From Halomonas ventosae (GTDB lineage Bacteria; Pseudomonadota; Gammaproteobacteria; Pseudomonadales; Halomonadaceae), in contig NZ_SNWH01000007.1 in assembly GCF_004361885.1 (NCBI RefSeq), positions 1 to 64,000 of the forward strand: a stretch of 64,000 nucleotides of DNA. The letters run 5' to 3'. Below, one piece after another: positions 22,180 to 31,657 of this stretch (position 1 is the first letter of the stretch; every line of letters begins with the position of its first letter). A program made the position numbers and the translations under genes. A model generated the notes under the pieces. That model was not told the DNA's origin. It saw nothing but the letters and a program-made list of their open reading frames with translations, and ran no database searches.

Positions 22180-23202
22180 TCATTCTCCCAGAGTGAAGCG
22201 GGCGACGTTATTGGCCCCGGCGCGGGCTTGCAGGTCTACCGGCTTGCCGCCCCACACCAGCTCGACGCCGGTGGCATTGCCCACGGTCAGGCGGAACGGC
22301 GGTTCGCCCTCGACACGCGCCGTGGTGCCGGGCTCCTGAAGGCCGACGAAGACCCGCTGGTTGCTGGCATCGAAGATCTCGGTCCAGGACTGTTCGTTGA
22401 AGGTCAGCTCCAGCACTCGCCTATCGGCAGCCGTAGCCTCGGCTGCGGGCTCGGCTGTCGTTTCGGGCTCGGCCTCCCCGGCTGCTCCGCCATTGTTGGC
22501 ATTGTTGGCGATGCCATTGTTGTCGGCGACGCTATCGTCGGGTGCCGGCGCCTCTGCCGACGAAGCCGCCGCGTCGGTCGACATCGCCGGCTCGGCAGCA
22601 CCCGGTGCCCCGGCAGGGGCATCGCTGGGCGAAGTGTTTTCGACCAGGCCAAGGTCGCTGTCTGGCTCGGGCAGCGGCGGCAGGTCGGTCTCGCCGCGGG
22701 TGTCCTCGGTGACGGCGGTGCTGCCATCCAGGCTATCCACCGACACCGGCCCGGTGTCGCCGGGAGCGGGCGGCTGGCTGCCGCCGCGGCTCTGCCACCA
22801 CATCAGCGTCAGCCCGATCAGACCGGCGATCACCAGCAGGGTGACCAGGCGGAACAGCCAGGCGCCCAGGCGCGAGGGTGGGCGGGTGATCTGCACCGGG
22901 GTGATGCGGTGTTCGCTCTCCTGGCTGGCGAAGCGCGCCTTGTAGGATTCCAGCACGGGGCGCTCGTCGATGCCCAGCAGGTGGGCGTAGCTGCGCAGGT
23001 AACCACGGCGATAGGCCGCCACGGGCACTTCTTCGTAGCTGTCGGCCTCCAGCCCCTCAATCACCGCCACGCGCAGGTTGAGGGCGGCGGCAACCTCTTC
23101 GCGGTCGAGGCCCTGGGCCTCGCGTTCGCGACGTAGCATCTCGCCAGGAGACGCCTGGCGAGATACGCTCTCGACGGCATCATCGGTGTGAGTGTCGCTC
23201 AT
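22180..23202 (-). CDS. rodZ: Cytoskeleton protein RodZ
   Basis: A 340-residue bitopic protein that links MreB to the cell-elongation machinery. The N-terminal HTH_25 domain (about 17-80, with [19 protein letters not shown]), a basic juxtamembrane stretch, one helix at about 110-131 ([20 protein letters not shown]), a long Ala/Asp/Glu-rich linker and a C-terminal DUF4115 domain (the [14 protein letters not shown] segment) follow the usual order. Confidence 0.92.
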   Translation of the reverse strand: MSDTHTDDAVESVSRQASPGEMLRREREAQGLDREEVAAALNLRVAVIEGLEADSYEEVPVAAYRRGYLRSYAHLLGIDERPVLESYKARFASQESEHRITPVQITRPPSRLGAWLFRLVTLLVIAGLIGLTLMWWQSRGGSQPPAPGDTGPVSVDSLDGSTAVTEDTRGETDLPPLPEPDSDLGLVENTSPSDAPAGAPGAAEPAMSTDAAASSAEAPAPDDSVADNNGIANNANNGGAAGEAEPETTAEPAAEATAADRRVLELTFNEQSWTEIFDASNQRVFVGLQEPGTTARVEGEPPFRLTVGNATGVELVWGGKPVDLQARAGANNVARFTLGE

Positions 23203-23250
23203 GGCTGAGCATCCTTCATCAGTAAACGGTGGTCAGGGCCTGGCACGGCA

Positions 23251-23979
23251 TCACTCCAGCAGGTCGGCATAGAAGCTGGCGCTGGCGGCATCACCGCGGC
23301 GTTGGGCAATGTCGCGGGCCAGGCGCAGGGCCTCGGCTCGTGGACCGGCCAGGCGCATGTAGGTTTCGAGCTGCTGTTCGGCGCGCACCAGGTTGCCTTG
23401 GGTGTACTCGAGCTGGGCCAGCAGCAGGTAACTGCGCGGGCGCCGCGGATCGATAGCTTGAGCGCGGGCCAGGCTCTTGCGAGCGGCCTTGACATTGCCC
23501 ATCTCGAGCCGGCACTGGCCGAGATTGGCGAACAGCTGGGCTCGGCTGTCGTACTGGGTATCGCGGGAGGCCTGCTCGAGCTGTTCGCAGGCCTCTTCTA
23601 GGCGGCCTTGATCATACAGGAACGCGGCATAGTTGTTGCGTGCCCGGGTGAGCGAGGGGTCGGCCTCGATGGCACGACGGAAAGTCGCGTCGGCAAGCCT
23701 GGCCCCCCCCTGGCGCTGATGGACCATGGCCATGGCCTGCAGCGCCTGGGCATCACGCGGGTTCATTTCCAGGGCGCGGCCCAGGGCATTCATGGCGCGC
23801 GATAGGTTGTCGCGCTCGAGATAGGCGATGCCGAGTCGGGTATAAGCCTCGGCGGCCTCCTTGTCACTTCCCCCGGAGAGGCTGGTCTGGGTGGCGCAAC
23901 CGGACAGCCACAGCGAGCCCAACAGCATGGTGGCGGCAGGTATCAGCCTCATGCCGGTCATGCGTGGGCGACGGGTCAT
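23251..23979 (-). CDS. pilW: Type IV pilus assembly lipoprotein PilW (PilF-like)
   Basis: A 242-residue TPR lipoprotein with lipobox LSGC and about five TPRs (the AYTRLGIAYLERDNLSRAMN and ARNNYAAFLYDQGRLEEACE segments). It acts as pilotin for the outer-membrane secretin PilQ in type IV pilus assembly. Position between rlmN and rodZ is conserved. The start at 23979 has a GGAGAGG site, but starts at 23961 or 23952 would give a more compact signal peptide. Confidence 0.9.
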   Translation of the reverse strand: MTRRPRMTGMRLIPAATMLLGSLWLSGCATQTSLSGGSDKEAAEAYTRLGIAYLERDNLSRAMNALGRALEMNPRDAQALQAMAMVHQRQGGARLADATFRRAIEADPSLTRARNNYAAFLYDQGRLEEACEQLEQASRDTQYDSRAQLFANLGQCRLEMGNVKAARKSLARAQAIDPRRPRSYLLLAQLEYTQGNLVRAEQQLETYMRLAGPRAEALRLARDIAQRRGDAASASFYADLLE

Positions 23980-24100
23980 GGCATCCTCTCCAAGGGGACA
24001 AGGAACCGCTGGCCGCGGGTGGCTTTCACCACGCGGCCGACGGTAAAAAAGGCCTGTCCATCAAAGCGCCGAGCCCGCTTGAAGTCAAGGTAACCCCGGC

Positions 24101-25228
24101 TCAGTCGGCGTCGATCTGGATGGACTGGATATAGCGCTCGTGGCGCTTGGTGCGGTCCTTGACCCGGCCCACCAGTTGGCCGCAGGCGGCATCGATGTCA
24201 TCGCCACGGGTGGTGCGGATTGGTGCTGTGTAGCCCAGCTCATAGAGCCACTGCTGGAAGCGCACCACCTGATTGCGCGAGGGCTTCTCGTAACCCGAGT
24301 GCGGGAAGGGATTGAATGGGATCAGGTTGATCTTGCACGGCAGCTCCTCGAGCAGGACGGCGAGTTGCTCGGCATGCTCCTGCTGGTCGTTGATGTCCTT
24401 GATCACCGTGTACTCGATGGTCACCATCCGCGTGTCCTGGCACTTGGCCAGGTAGCGGTGGCAGGCATCGAGCAGGCTACGGATGTTGTACTTGCGGTTG
24501 AGCGGTACCAGCTCGTTGCGCAGTGCATCGTTGGCGGCATGCAGCGAGATGGCCAGGCTCACGTCGAGCTCGTCGCCAAGCCGGTCGATCATCGGCACCA
24601 CACCGGAGGTGGAGAGCGTGACACGACGCTTGGAGAGGCCATAGCCGTCATCGTCGAGCATCAGCTTCATCGCTGGGACGACGTTGTCATAGTTGAGTAG
24701 CGGCTCGCCCATGCCCATCATCACCACGTTGGTGACGGGGCGATGGGCGGTGTCGCGGCGCGGGCCCACGCTGCGCTGGGCCACCCACACCTGGCCGATG
24801 ATCTCGGCGGCGGTGAGATTGCGCTGAAAGCCCTGCTTGCCGGTGGAGCAGAAGCTGCAATCCAGCGAGCAACCGACCTGGGAGGAGACGCACAGGGTAC
24901 GACGCCTGCCGTTGTCGGCGGGGATCAACACCGTCTCGACATAGCTGCCATCCTCCACCTCGAGCACCCACTTGCGGGTGCCGTCGCTGGAGGTGCCCTC
25001 GTAGACCACGCCCGGGCCGCGGATTTCGGCAACCTCGGCCAGGCGCGAGCGCAGCGCCTTGGAGAGGTTGGTCATGGCGGCGAAGTCATCGCAGCCCTCG
25101 ATGTGGATCCACTTCATCACCTGGGCGGCGCGAAACTTCTTCTCGCCGATGGAGAGGAAGAAGGCTTCCATCTCCTCGCGCTTCATGCCGAGCAGGTTGG
25201 TGAGACGGGGAGCAGTGGTGGCGGTCAT
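24101..25228 (-). CDS. rlmN: Dual-specificity 23S rRNA A2503 / tRNA A37 C2-methyltransferase RlmN
   Basis: A 375-residue radical SAM enzyme. The cluster motif C-x3-C-x2-C appears in [15 protein letters not shown]; the catalytic C-terminal Cys lies in DIDAACGQL, and the substrate cysteine regions are intact. It makes m2A in rRNA and in some tRNAs. It lies 5 bases after ndk. Confidence 0.96.
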   Translation of the reverse strand: MTATTAPRLTNLLGMKREEMEAFFLSIGEKKFRAAQVMKWIHIEGCDDFAAMTNLSKALRSRLAEVAEIRGPGVVYEGTSSDGTRKWVLEVEDGSYVETVLIPADNGRRRTLCVSSQVGCSLDCSFCSTGKQGFQRNLTAAEIIGQVWVAQRSVGPRRDTAHRPVTNVVMMGMGEPLLNYDNVVPAMKLMLDDDGYGLSKRRVTLSTSGVVPMIDRLGDELDVSLAISLHAANDALRNELVPLNRKYNIRSLLDACHRYLAKCQDTRMVTIEYTVIKDINDQQEHAEQLAVLLEELPCKINLIPFNPFPHSGYEKPSRNQVVRFQQWLYELGYTAPIRTTRGDDIDAACGQLVGRVKDRTKRHERYIQSIQIDAD

Positions 25229-25233
25229 GGCGG

Positions 25234-25659
<426 letters not shown>

Positions 25660-25724
25660 GAGGGCGTGTCTCCGCTTGGTTGGTCAATGATGTGGTGATG
25701 GATGGATGCAGTGGCGATGGATAG

Positions 25725-25768
25725 CGCCGCGTCGCCTCTGGCTCCGCAGGGGAGAGGGCGGCGCGGCG
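25725..25768. terminator. GC-rich stem between iscA and ndk
   Basis: CGCCGCG-T-CGCCTCT pairs with AGAGGGCGGCGCGGCG with one bulge, in the 214-base gap where hscB and further isc genes would normally lie. No T-run is present. It may end or process the isc transcript before ndk. Confidence 0.4.
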
Positions 25769-25852
25769 GATCGGATGATATGGCCGGCGGTCTTGCAGCG
25801 AGCGCCGTCGGGGCGAGGAGTATAACGCTGCGTGCTGGCGTTGAACAATCGT

Positions 25853-25889
25853 TCAGACGCTGAAGCTCATTCGTCAGACGCTGAAGCTC
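25853..25889 (-). repeat. Tandem duplication of the iscA 3' end with its stop codon
   Basis: The 16-base sequence GAGCTTCAGCGTCTGA ends iscA (Ser-Phe-Ser-Val-stop) and recurs 21 bases downstream in the same frame, again ending in TGA. Confidence 0.9.
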
Positions 25890-26200
25890 TCGCCGCAACC
25901 GCACTGGTCCTTGACGTTGGGGTTGTTGAAGCGGAAGAAGCGGTTGAGGCCTTCCGAGACATAGTCGACCTCGCTGCCATCGAGCATCTCCAGGGCCTCG
26001 GGGGCGACGTAGACCGTGACGCCGTGCTCCTCGAAGGTCACGTCGTCGTTGGCCGCCTCGTCGGCGAAGTTAAGCACGTAGCTGTAGCCGGAACAGCCGC
26101 TGGGCTTGACTGAGACGCGCAGGCCAAGCCCGTGGCCCCGCTCGTCGAGCACCCGGTGGATCTGCTCGGCGGCGGCAGTGGTGATCGAAAGGTGTGCCAT
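25874..26200 (-). CDS. iscA: A-type Fe-S carrier protein IscA
   Basis: A 108-residue A-type carrier with the three conserved cysteines Cys36, Cys100 and Cys102 in PSGCSG and QCGCGES. The ending NPNVKDQCGCGESFSV resembles E. coli IscA closely. It carries iron or an Fe-S cluster to apo-proteins. It is 24 bases after iscS; the usual intervening iscU is absent, as are hscB, hscA and fdx downstream. ErpA or SufA naming cannot be excluded without alignment. Confidence 0.88.
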   Translation of the reverse strand: MAHLSITTAAAEQIHRVLDERGHGLGLRVSVKPSGCSGYSYVLNFADEAANDDVTFEEHGVTVYVAPEALEMLDGSEVDYVSEGLNRFFRFNNPNVKDQCGCGESFSV

Positions 26201-26224
26201 GGTCTCTCTCCTAACGTGGTGGGA

Positions 26225-27382
26225 TTAGACCGCCCGGCGAGGCAGCCCGTTGAGGGCGTGTCGCAGGCTATCCAGTGTGCGGTTGATGTCATCCTGGGTG
26301 GTGAAGCGGCCGAAGCTGAAGCGCAGCGAGGCCAGGGCCAGCGAGCGTGACAGGCCGATGCCCTTCAGCACATAGGAGGGCTCGACGCTTGCCGAGTTGC
26401 AGGCCGAGCCGGTGGAGAGCGCGATATCGCGCAGCGCCATCAGCAGCGATTCGCCCTCCACGCCTGCGAAGGCCAGGTTGAGGATGTTGGGCACCGCCAC
26501 CTCGACCGCGGTGTTGCGGTGAATGCCGTGGATATCGGCAATGCCCTCGAGCAGGCGGTCGCGCAGCGCGGTGATGCGCGCCTGATCGGCTTCGCCCTCG
26601 GCAGCGGCGATGGTGAAGGCCTGGCCCATGCCGGCGATCTGGTGGGTGGCCAGGGTGCCCGAGCGCATGCCGCGCTCATGGCCGCCGCCGTGGATCAGCG
26701 CCTGCAGGCGGATGTCGGGGCTGCGCCGCACGTAGAGAGCGCCGATGCCCTTGGGGCCATACACCTTGTGACCGGAGAGCGACATCAGGTCGATGCCCAG
26801 CCGGCCGACGTCCAGCGGGATACGCCCCACCGCCTGGGCGGCATCCACGTGGAAGACCGCTCCACCGGCATGGGTGACCTCTGCCAGCGCCGCTAGGTCG
26901 TGGATGACCCCAAGCTCGTTATGCACGGCCATCAGCGACACCAGCACGGTGTCCTCGCGCATCGCCTCACGCAGCTGTGCCGGGCTGATCCGCCCGTCGC
27001 GGTCCGGCGTCAGCCAGGTCACCTCGAAGCCCTCGTCCTCGAGTGCCGCGGCGGTGTCGACCACCGCCTTGTGCTCGATGATGGAGGTTACCAGATGGCG
27101 CCCACGTGCCCGGTTGGCGCGCATGAAGCCAGTCAGCGCCAGGTTGTCGGCCTCGGTGGCGCCGCTGGTCCAGACGATCTCACGGGGGTCTGCGGCGATC
27201 AGGTCGGCGACTTGGCGGCGGGCGCTCTCCACGACCTGTTCTGCCTGCCAGCCGAGCATGTGGCTGCGCGAGGCGGGGTTGGCAAAGATGCCGTCGAGGG
27301 TCAGGTGGTGGCTCATGACCTCCGCCACCCGCGGGTCGACGGGGGTGGTGGCGGCGTAATCGAGGTAGACGGGTGCGCTCAT
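26225..27382 (-). CDS. iscS: Cysteine desulfurase IscS, shortened C-terminus
   Basis: A PLP enzyme that takes sulfur from Cys for Fe-S clusters and tRNA thiolation. The 385-residue product starts SAPVYLDYAATTPVDPRVAE, has the PLP Lys in SGHKVYGPKG and the persulfide Cys328 in GSACNSAS, the same number as in E. coli. It ends 57 residues after that Cys (GLPRRAV), whereas E. coli IscS continues for 76; the missing tail (LSPLWEMYKQ... in E. coli) is the part required for IscU binding. ATG 27382 was chosen over the open frame upstream that runs through iscR. It follows iscR by 59 bases. Confidence 0.92.
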   Translation of the reverse strand: MSAPVYLDYAATTPVDPRVAEVMSHHLTLDGIFANPASRSHMLGWQAEQVVESARRQVADLIAADPREIVWTSGATEADNLALTGFMRANRARGRHLVTSIIEHKAVVDTAAALEDEGFEVTWLTPDRDGRISPAQLREAMREDTVLVSLMAVHNELGVIHDLAALAEVTHAGGAVFHVDAAQAVGRIPLDVGRLGIDLMSLSGHKVYGPKGIGALYVRRSPDIRLQALIHGGGHERGMRSGTLATHQIAGMGQAFTIAAAEGEADQARITALRDRLLEGIADIHGIHRNTAVEVAVPNILNLAFAGVEGESLLMALRDIALSTGSACNSASVEPSYVLKGIGLSRSLALASLRFSFGRFTTQDDINRTLDSLRHALNGLPRRAV

Positions 27383-27441
27383 GGGTTCGCTGTTCTGATC
27401 GTCAAATCGGGATGGTGGGCTCAGGTATCGGAGCCGCCGGC

Positions 27442-27909
27442 TCAGCTGGTGGAAGCCAGGATGCCCTCGTTCCAGCGGCCGCGCTGGCGGCTGGCGATGG
27501 CCTGGATCTCCCCGCGCTCGGCCAGCTGGGCCAGGGTGACCTCCTTGAGGAAGCCGTGGATGTGCTCTGAGAGCTCGCACCACAAATGGTGGGTCAGGCA
27601 GGTGTCGCCTTGCTGGCAGTCCGAGAGTCCGCCGCAGCGGGTGGTGTCCACGGACTCGTTCACCGCCTCGATGACCTGAGCCACGGTGATGCCCTCCGCT
27701 GCTTGGGCCAGCAGGTAGCCGCCGCCCGGGCCACGCACGCTGTCCACCAGGCGGGCACGGCGTAGCCGCGCGAACAGCTGCTCCAGATAGGAGAGCGAAA
27801 TCTCCTGGCGTTTGGAAATGTCGGCGAGGCAGATGGGGCCGGTGTCGGCATTCATGGCCAGGTCGAGCATGGCGGTGACGGCGTAGCGTCCCTTGGTGGT
27901 CAGGCGCAT
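27442..27909 (-). CDS. iscR: Fe-S cluster-sensing regulator IscR
   Basis: A 155-residue Rrf2-family repressor. The winged helix is at the N-terminus ([43 protein letters not shown]). The three [2Fe-2S] ligands Cys92, Cys98 and Cys104 keep the E. coli spacing, with the likely His ligand in THHLW. Holo-IscR represses its own operon through type-1 sites. ATG 27909 gives the exact family start; the longer upstream frame is rejected. A matching operator overlaps its promoter. Confidence 0.95.
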   Translation of the reverse strand: MRLTTKGRYAVTAMLDLAMNADTGPICLADISKRQEISLSYLEQLFARLRRARLVDSVRGPGGGYLLAQAAEGITVAQVIEAVNESVDTTRCGGLSDCQQGDTCLTHHLWCELSEHIHGFLKEVTLAQLAERGEIQAIASRQRGRWNEGILASTS

Positions 27910-27965
27910 GACGAATTCACCTCGGCACCGACCCATGGGTCGGCGGTCTATGAACGTGATCCGGC

Positions 27966-27999
27966 ATTATGGTAAAGACCGAGTATCCTGGTCAACCAT
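27966..27999 (-). promoter_or_regulatory. iscR promoter with overlapping IscR type-1 operator
   Basis: On the minus strand TTGACC (27995-27990), an 18-base spacer and CATAAT (27971-27966). The TTGACC AGGATACTCGGT region matches what I recall of IscR type-1 sites (TTGACC-x4-TACTCGG). The TGA within the -35 hexamer is also the stop codon of cysE. Confidence 0.7.
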
Positions 28000-28870
28000 T
28001 GCGCCGTCGTGGGGCGGCATCGACCGCCCGCTGGCCCTGTGCCGCGTCCTCGCTGTGCTGCTCTTCCGGGGGCGGGGGGCAACAGCTATCGACGTCGGCG
28101 AGGATGTTGGCGAAGTCCTCATCGCGCAGTTTCGGCAGGCGGCCGTCGCGGTAGCTGGCGTCGACCTTGCGCAGGGTCATGCACATGCGCTCGATGCGCT
28201 CGTCCACGGCGTGCATATGGTCGAGCATGGCCTGGATGGAGCGGGCCACCGGATCGGGCATGTCCTGGCTGACACCGTAGGCGTCGAAACCGAACTTGCG
28301 GCGCATCGCCTCGCGGCGCGCGGGGTCCACTTCCGGCTCCTCGGCCTGGTCGGGCTCGGCACGCTTCACGACCTTACCGGGGATGCCGACCACCGTGGCC
28401 CCGGCGGGCACCGCCTTGGTGATCACGGCGTTGGAGCCGATCTTGGCCCCAGCGCCGACCGTGAACGGACCGAGGATCTTGGCGCCGGCGCCGACGATCA
28501 CGCCGTCTTCCAGGGTTGGATGGCGCTTGCCCTTGTTCCAGCTGGTGCCGCCCAGTGTCACGCCTTGATAGAGGGTGACGTCGTCGCCGACCTCGGCGGT
28601 CTCGCCGATCACCACGCCCATGCCATGGTCAATGAAAAAACGCCGGCCGATTTGCGCGCCGGGATGGATCTCGATGCCGGTCAGCCAGCGCGAGAAGGTG
28701 GACAGGGTGCGCGCCAGCCACTTGAGGTTATGGCGCCATAGCCAGCTACCCAGGCGATGGGCGAGTAGCGCATGCAATCCGGGGTAGTTGGTCAGCACTT
28801 CCAGGAAGTTGCGTGCCGCCGGATCGCGGGCGAATACGCTGTTGATGTCCTCGCGCAGACGTTCAAGCAT
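27992..28870 (-). CDS. cysE: Serine O-acetyltransferase
   Basis: Acetylates serine with acetyl-CoA, the first committed step of cysteine synthesis and so the source of IscS substrate. The 292-residue protein has an N-terminal helical domain ([20 protein letters not shown]) and a left-handed hexapeptide-repeat C-terminal half ([53 protein letters not shown]). A long Pro/Glu-rich tail follows. The start at 28870 was chosen by homology. Its stop lies in the iscR promoter. Confidence 0.93.
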   Translation of the reverse strand: MLERLREDINSVFARDPAARNFLEVLTNYPGLHALLAHRLGSWLWRHNLKWLARTLSTFSRWLTGIEIHPGAQIGRRFFIDHGMGVVIGETAEVGDDVTLYQGVTLGGTSWNKGKRHPTLEDGVIVGAGAKILGPFTVGAGAKIGSNAVITKAVPAGATVVGIPGKVVKRAEPDQAEEPEVDPARREAMRRKFGFDAYGVSQDMPDPVARSIQAMLDHMHAVDERIERMCMTLRKVDASYRDGRLPKLRDEDFANILADVDSCCPPPPEEQHSEDAAQGQRAVDAAPRRRNG

Positions 28871-28953
28871 GCAGCGGTCCTTAGGTGACGGGGCGGTGGG
28901 CGGTGGCTTCATAGTGAGGGCGCGATGGTCCGGCTTCAAGCGACAGGCCTCCA

Positions 28954-29700
28954 TTACTCATGGTGCTCGACCTGCTGCTCGGTGGCGGTGAGGATGCCGC
29001 GCAGGATATTGAGCTCCATCCGCTCGGGGCGTGCGCGTAGGGTGAAGCGGCGCAGTCGAGCCATCAGCTGTCGCGGCGTGGCTGGGTCGTGGAAACCGAT
29101 GGCGACCAGGGTGCGCTCCAGGTGCGCGAAATAGTGCTCAAGTTCCTCATGGCTGGCCAGCGGCTGGGACGGTGGCGCCTCGACCTGGGCCGCCGTTTCC
29201 TGCTGGCCCAGCCAGGCCTGGCGGCATTCGTAGGCCAGCACCTGCACCGCGGCGGCCAGGTTTAGGGAGCTGAAGTCGGGGTTGGCGGGGATATGCACAT
29301 GGGCGTGGCAGCGCTGCAGTTCGCTGTTGGTCAGTCCGCTGTCCTCGCGGCCCAAGACCAGGGCGACGCGCGCCTCGGGGCTGGCCAGCTCTTCTGGCAG
29401 CCGCTCGCCGAGCGCGCGGGGCGTGATCATCGGCCAGGGCAGAGTGCGCGAGCGGGCGCTGGCCCCGACGACCAGGGTGGCGTCGCCCACCGCCTGCTCC
29501 AGTCTCTCCACCCGGCGGGCGCTATGCACGATGTGGTCGGCCCCTGAGGCGCGGGAGACGGTCTCGGCGGTGAGCGGCGCGCAGCGCGGCGCCACCAGGG
29601 CCAGATCGGACAGGCCCATGTTGTGCATGGCGCGGGCGGTGGCGCCGATGTTGCCGGGGTGGCTGGTGCCAATCAGGACGATGCGGATGCGCTCGAGCAT
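28954..29700 (-). CDS. trmJ: tRNA (cytidine/uridine-2'-O-)-methyltransferase TrmJ
   Basis: A 248-residue SPOUT-class enzyme that 2'-O-methylates nucleotide 32 of several tRNAs. The trefoil-knot SAM region is visible: [20 protein letters not shown] at the N-terminus, [16 protein letters not shown], and [18 protein letters not shown]. The dimerising helical tail ([20 protein letters not shown]) is present. Start ATG 29700 is by homology. trmJ before iscR is common in gammaproteobacteria; cysE is inserted between them here, as in Pseudomonas-type arrangements. Confidence 0.94.
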   Translation of the reverse strand: MLERIRIVLIGTSHPGNIGATARAMHNMGLSDLALVAPRCAPLTAETVSRASGADHIVHSARRVERLEQAVGDATLVVGASARSRTLPWPMITPRALGERLPEELASPEARVALVLGREDSGLTNSELQRCHAHVHIPANPDFSSLNLAAAVQVLAYECRQAWLGQQETAAQVEAPPSQPLASHEELEHYFAHLERTLVAIGFHDPATPRQLMARLRRFTLRARPERMELNILRGILTATEQQVEHHE

Positions 29701-29837
29701 GGAGGGCCTGTGGATGCGGGGGGAGGCGGGCGATTCTATCACGTCGCTCCGGGGCGTCGAATGGCACGCCCCGCGCGCTTCTGCTAGGATGCGCGCCGAC
29801 CCGTTCTTTAACACCCCTGACTCCCCAAGGCCCGATC

Positions 29838-30632
29838 ATGCATCCGATGGTCCAATTCGCGCTGCGTGCGGCGCGCAGCGCCGGCGAACAGTTCCTGCGC
29901 ATCCGTGAGCGCATCGAGAACTCCCACCAGGAGCACAACCTCGACCGCCTGCTCGAGGATGCCGCCCGCAATGCTGAAACGCTGATCGTGCGTCAGCTGG
30001 CCCGCGGCTATCCCCAGCATGGCGTCCAGGGGCGCTTCACGCCTCACCGTGCCGGCGAAGGCGAAGGGGTCGACACCCTCTGGCGTATTGAACCTTTCCA
30101 CGGCTACTCCAACCTCTGCGTCGCCTCGCCCGGTTTTGCGCTGTCGGTGGTCTGTCTCGTCAAGGGCCGCCCGGAGCATGCGGTGATGATCTGTCCCTTC
30201 AGCGATGACGAATACCTGGTCAGCCGCGGCCGTGGTGCCCAGCTCAACGGCAAGCGCCTGCGCGTGACGAAGAATACCGCCGTGGCCGGCACCCGTATCG
30301 CCATGAGCCTGCCCGAGACCTGGTTGCGCTCGCGCTTTCTGCCCAGCTACCTGACGCTGATGCAGCAACTTGGCCCGCAGATCGAACTGCAGCGCGCCTC
30401 GGGCAGTGGCCTGCTCGACATTGCCGAGCTGGCGGCGGGGCGAGTGGATGCGGCCTTCGTGCTGGGCCTGGAGGAGCAGGACCTGCACGTCGGCTCGCTG
30501 CTGCTCAAGGAGAGTGGCGCCTTGATGGGCACTCCCGATGGCCAGCCCGGCGTGGTGCCCGAGGGCCAGCTGATGGCCGCCGGACCGCGCCTCTACAAGG
30601 CCCTGGTGCAGCAGCTCAAGCCGCACTTTTAA
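29838..30632 (+). CDS. suhB: SuhB homologue with degenerate inositol monophosphatase site
   Basis: A 264-residue protein with the SuhB N-terminus (MHPMVQFALRAARSAGEQFL) and overall IMPase fold. The metal-binding motifs are mostly lost: the EESG motif region reads GRFTPHRAGEGEG, DPLDGTTN has become EPFHGYSN (residues 85-92), and WD before the last helix is QD. Of the usual metal ligands only the last Asp is clear. In E. coli SuhB also acts in rRNA transcription antitermination with Nus factors and does not need catalysis for that, so this copy is plausibly a dedicated antitermination/ribosome-assembly factor (inference). It is divergent from trmJ. Confidence 0.86.
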   Translation: MHPMVQFALRAARSAGEQFLRIRERIENSHQEHNLDRLLEDAARNAETLIVRQLARGYPQHGVQGRFTPHRAGEGEGVDTLWRIEPFHGYSNLCVASPGFALSVVCLVKGRPEHAVMICPFSDDEYLVSRGRGAQLNGKRLRVTKNTAVAGTRIAMSLPETWLRSRFLPSYLTLMQQLGPQIELQRASGSGLLDIAELAAGRVDAAFVLGLEEQDLHVGSLLLKESGALMGTPDGQPGVVPEGQLMAAGPRLYKALVQQLKPHF

Positions 30633-30640
30633 ACTGAAGA

Positions 30641-30676
30641 ACAACACCCCCGCGACCAGGGCCGCGGGGGTGTTGT
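30641..30676. terminator. Bidirectional terminator between suhB and secF
   Basis: A perfect 14-bp stem, ACAACACCCCCGCG with CGCGGGGGTGTTGT, loop of eight bases, in the gap between two convergent genes. Short T-rich and A-rich flanks on each side fit use in both directions. Confidence 0.85.
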
Positions 30677-30708
30677 GTTTCTGGAGGGAGGAGAAGCATC
30701 AGGCTGCC

Positions 30709-30727
30709 TCCCAGCTTCCAGCTGTCA
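30709..30727 (+). repeat. AGCTTCC heptad pair at the secF stop codon
   Basis: AGCTTCC AGCTGTC, one of three places in the window where AGCTTNN heptads touch a stop codon (here the secF TGA, reverse strand). Confidence 0.6.
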
Positions 30728-31648
30728 GGGGAGCTCCTCGACCTCGGGATCTTCCTTCTTCGGCGGGATCAGGTCTTCGCGATCGAGCTTGAGCGGCAGC
30801 AGCAAGGCGGAGGCCACGTAGATCGACGAGAAGGTACCGACCACCACGCCCAGGATCAGCGCCAGGGCGAAGTAGTGGATCATGTCGCCGCCGAGCAGGA
30901 ATAGCGCCAGCAATACCAGCAGAGTGGTGCCGGAGGTCGCCAGGGTGCGCGACAGGGTCTGATTGATCGCTTCGTTGAAGATGGTCGGCATGTCGTCGAT
31001 GCGTGACTTGCGGATGGTCTCGCGGATGCGGTCGTAGACCACGATGGTGTCATTCAGCGAGTAGCCGATCACCGCTAGCAGGGCGGCCAGCACCGTGAGG
31101 TCGAACGCGAACTGGAACAGCGAGAAGAGGCCGACGACGATGATCACGTCGTGCAGCAGGGCCAGTAGGGCGCCGATGGCAAACTTGTACTGGAAGCGTG
31201 CCGCGACATATAGCATCACGATACCCAGCGCCACCAGCAGGCCCATGCCGCTCTGGTCGCGCAACTGGCCGCCGACCTGAGCGCCGACGAACTCAGCGCG
31301 CACCAGGGAGACATCGTTGCCGGCCTGCTGCAGCAAGGCTACCACCTGATCACCGACCCCAGCCTCGAAGGCCTGTTGCAGGCGGATCAGCACCTCGTTG
31401 GAGGCGCCAAAGGTCTGCACCGCGACATCCTGGAAGCCGGCCGTCTCTAGCGCCTGTCGCACCGAGGCGAGGACAGGCGCGGTGGCGAAACGGACCTCCA
31501 CCAGGGTGCCGCCGGTGAAGTCCAGCCCCAGGTTGAGCCCCAGCAGCAGCAGCGCGACCACAGAGACTAGCAGCATCGCCGCTGAAATCGCGAAGGCGAC
31601 CCGGCGGTGGCCCATGAAGTCGAACTGTCTTTGTTTCAGGGATTTCAT
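30725..31648 (-). CDS. secF: Protein translocase subunit SecF
   Basis: A 307-residue RND-type membrane protein that, with SecD, uses proton flow to help pull proteins through SecYEG. It shows LNLGLDFTGGTLVEVRF in the first periplasmic region, the GYSLNDTIVVYDRIRE segment in TM4, and six hydrophobic helices. ATG 31648 is preferred, with AAGAGG six bases upstream; a GTG two codons earlier is the alternative. It is 9 bases from secD. Confidence 0.95.
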   Translation of the reverse strand: MKSLKQRQFDFMGHRRVAFAISAAMLLVSVVALLLLGLNLGLDFTGGTLVEVRFATAPVLASVRQALETAGFQDVAVQTFGASNEVLIRLQQAFEAGVGDQVVALLQQAGNDVSLVRAEFVGAQVGGQLRDQSGMGLLVALGIVMLYVAARFQYKFAIGALLALLHDVIIVVGLFSLFQFAFDLTVLAALLAVIGYSLNDTIVVYDRIRETIRKSRIDDMPTIFNEAINQTLSRTLATSGTTLLVLLALFLLGGDMIHYFALALILGVVVGTFSSIYVASALLLPLKLDREDLIPPKKEDPEVEELP

Positions 31649-31657
31649 AGGCACCTC

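Noticed and set aside
21943-23136. 397-codon plus-strand frame over ispG and rodZ
   Set aside because: Antisense of rodZ and the start of ispG, with no ribosome-binding site or recognisable domain.
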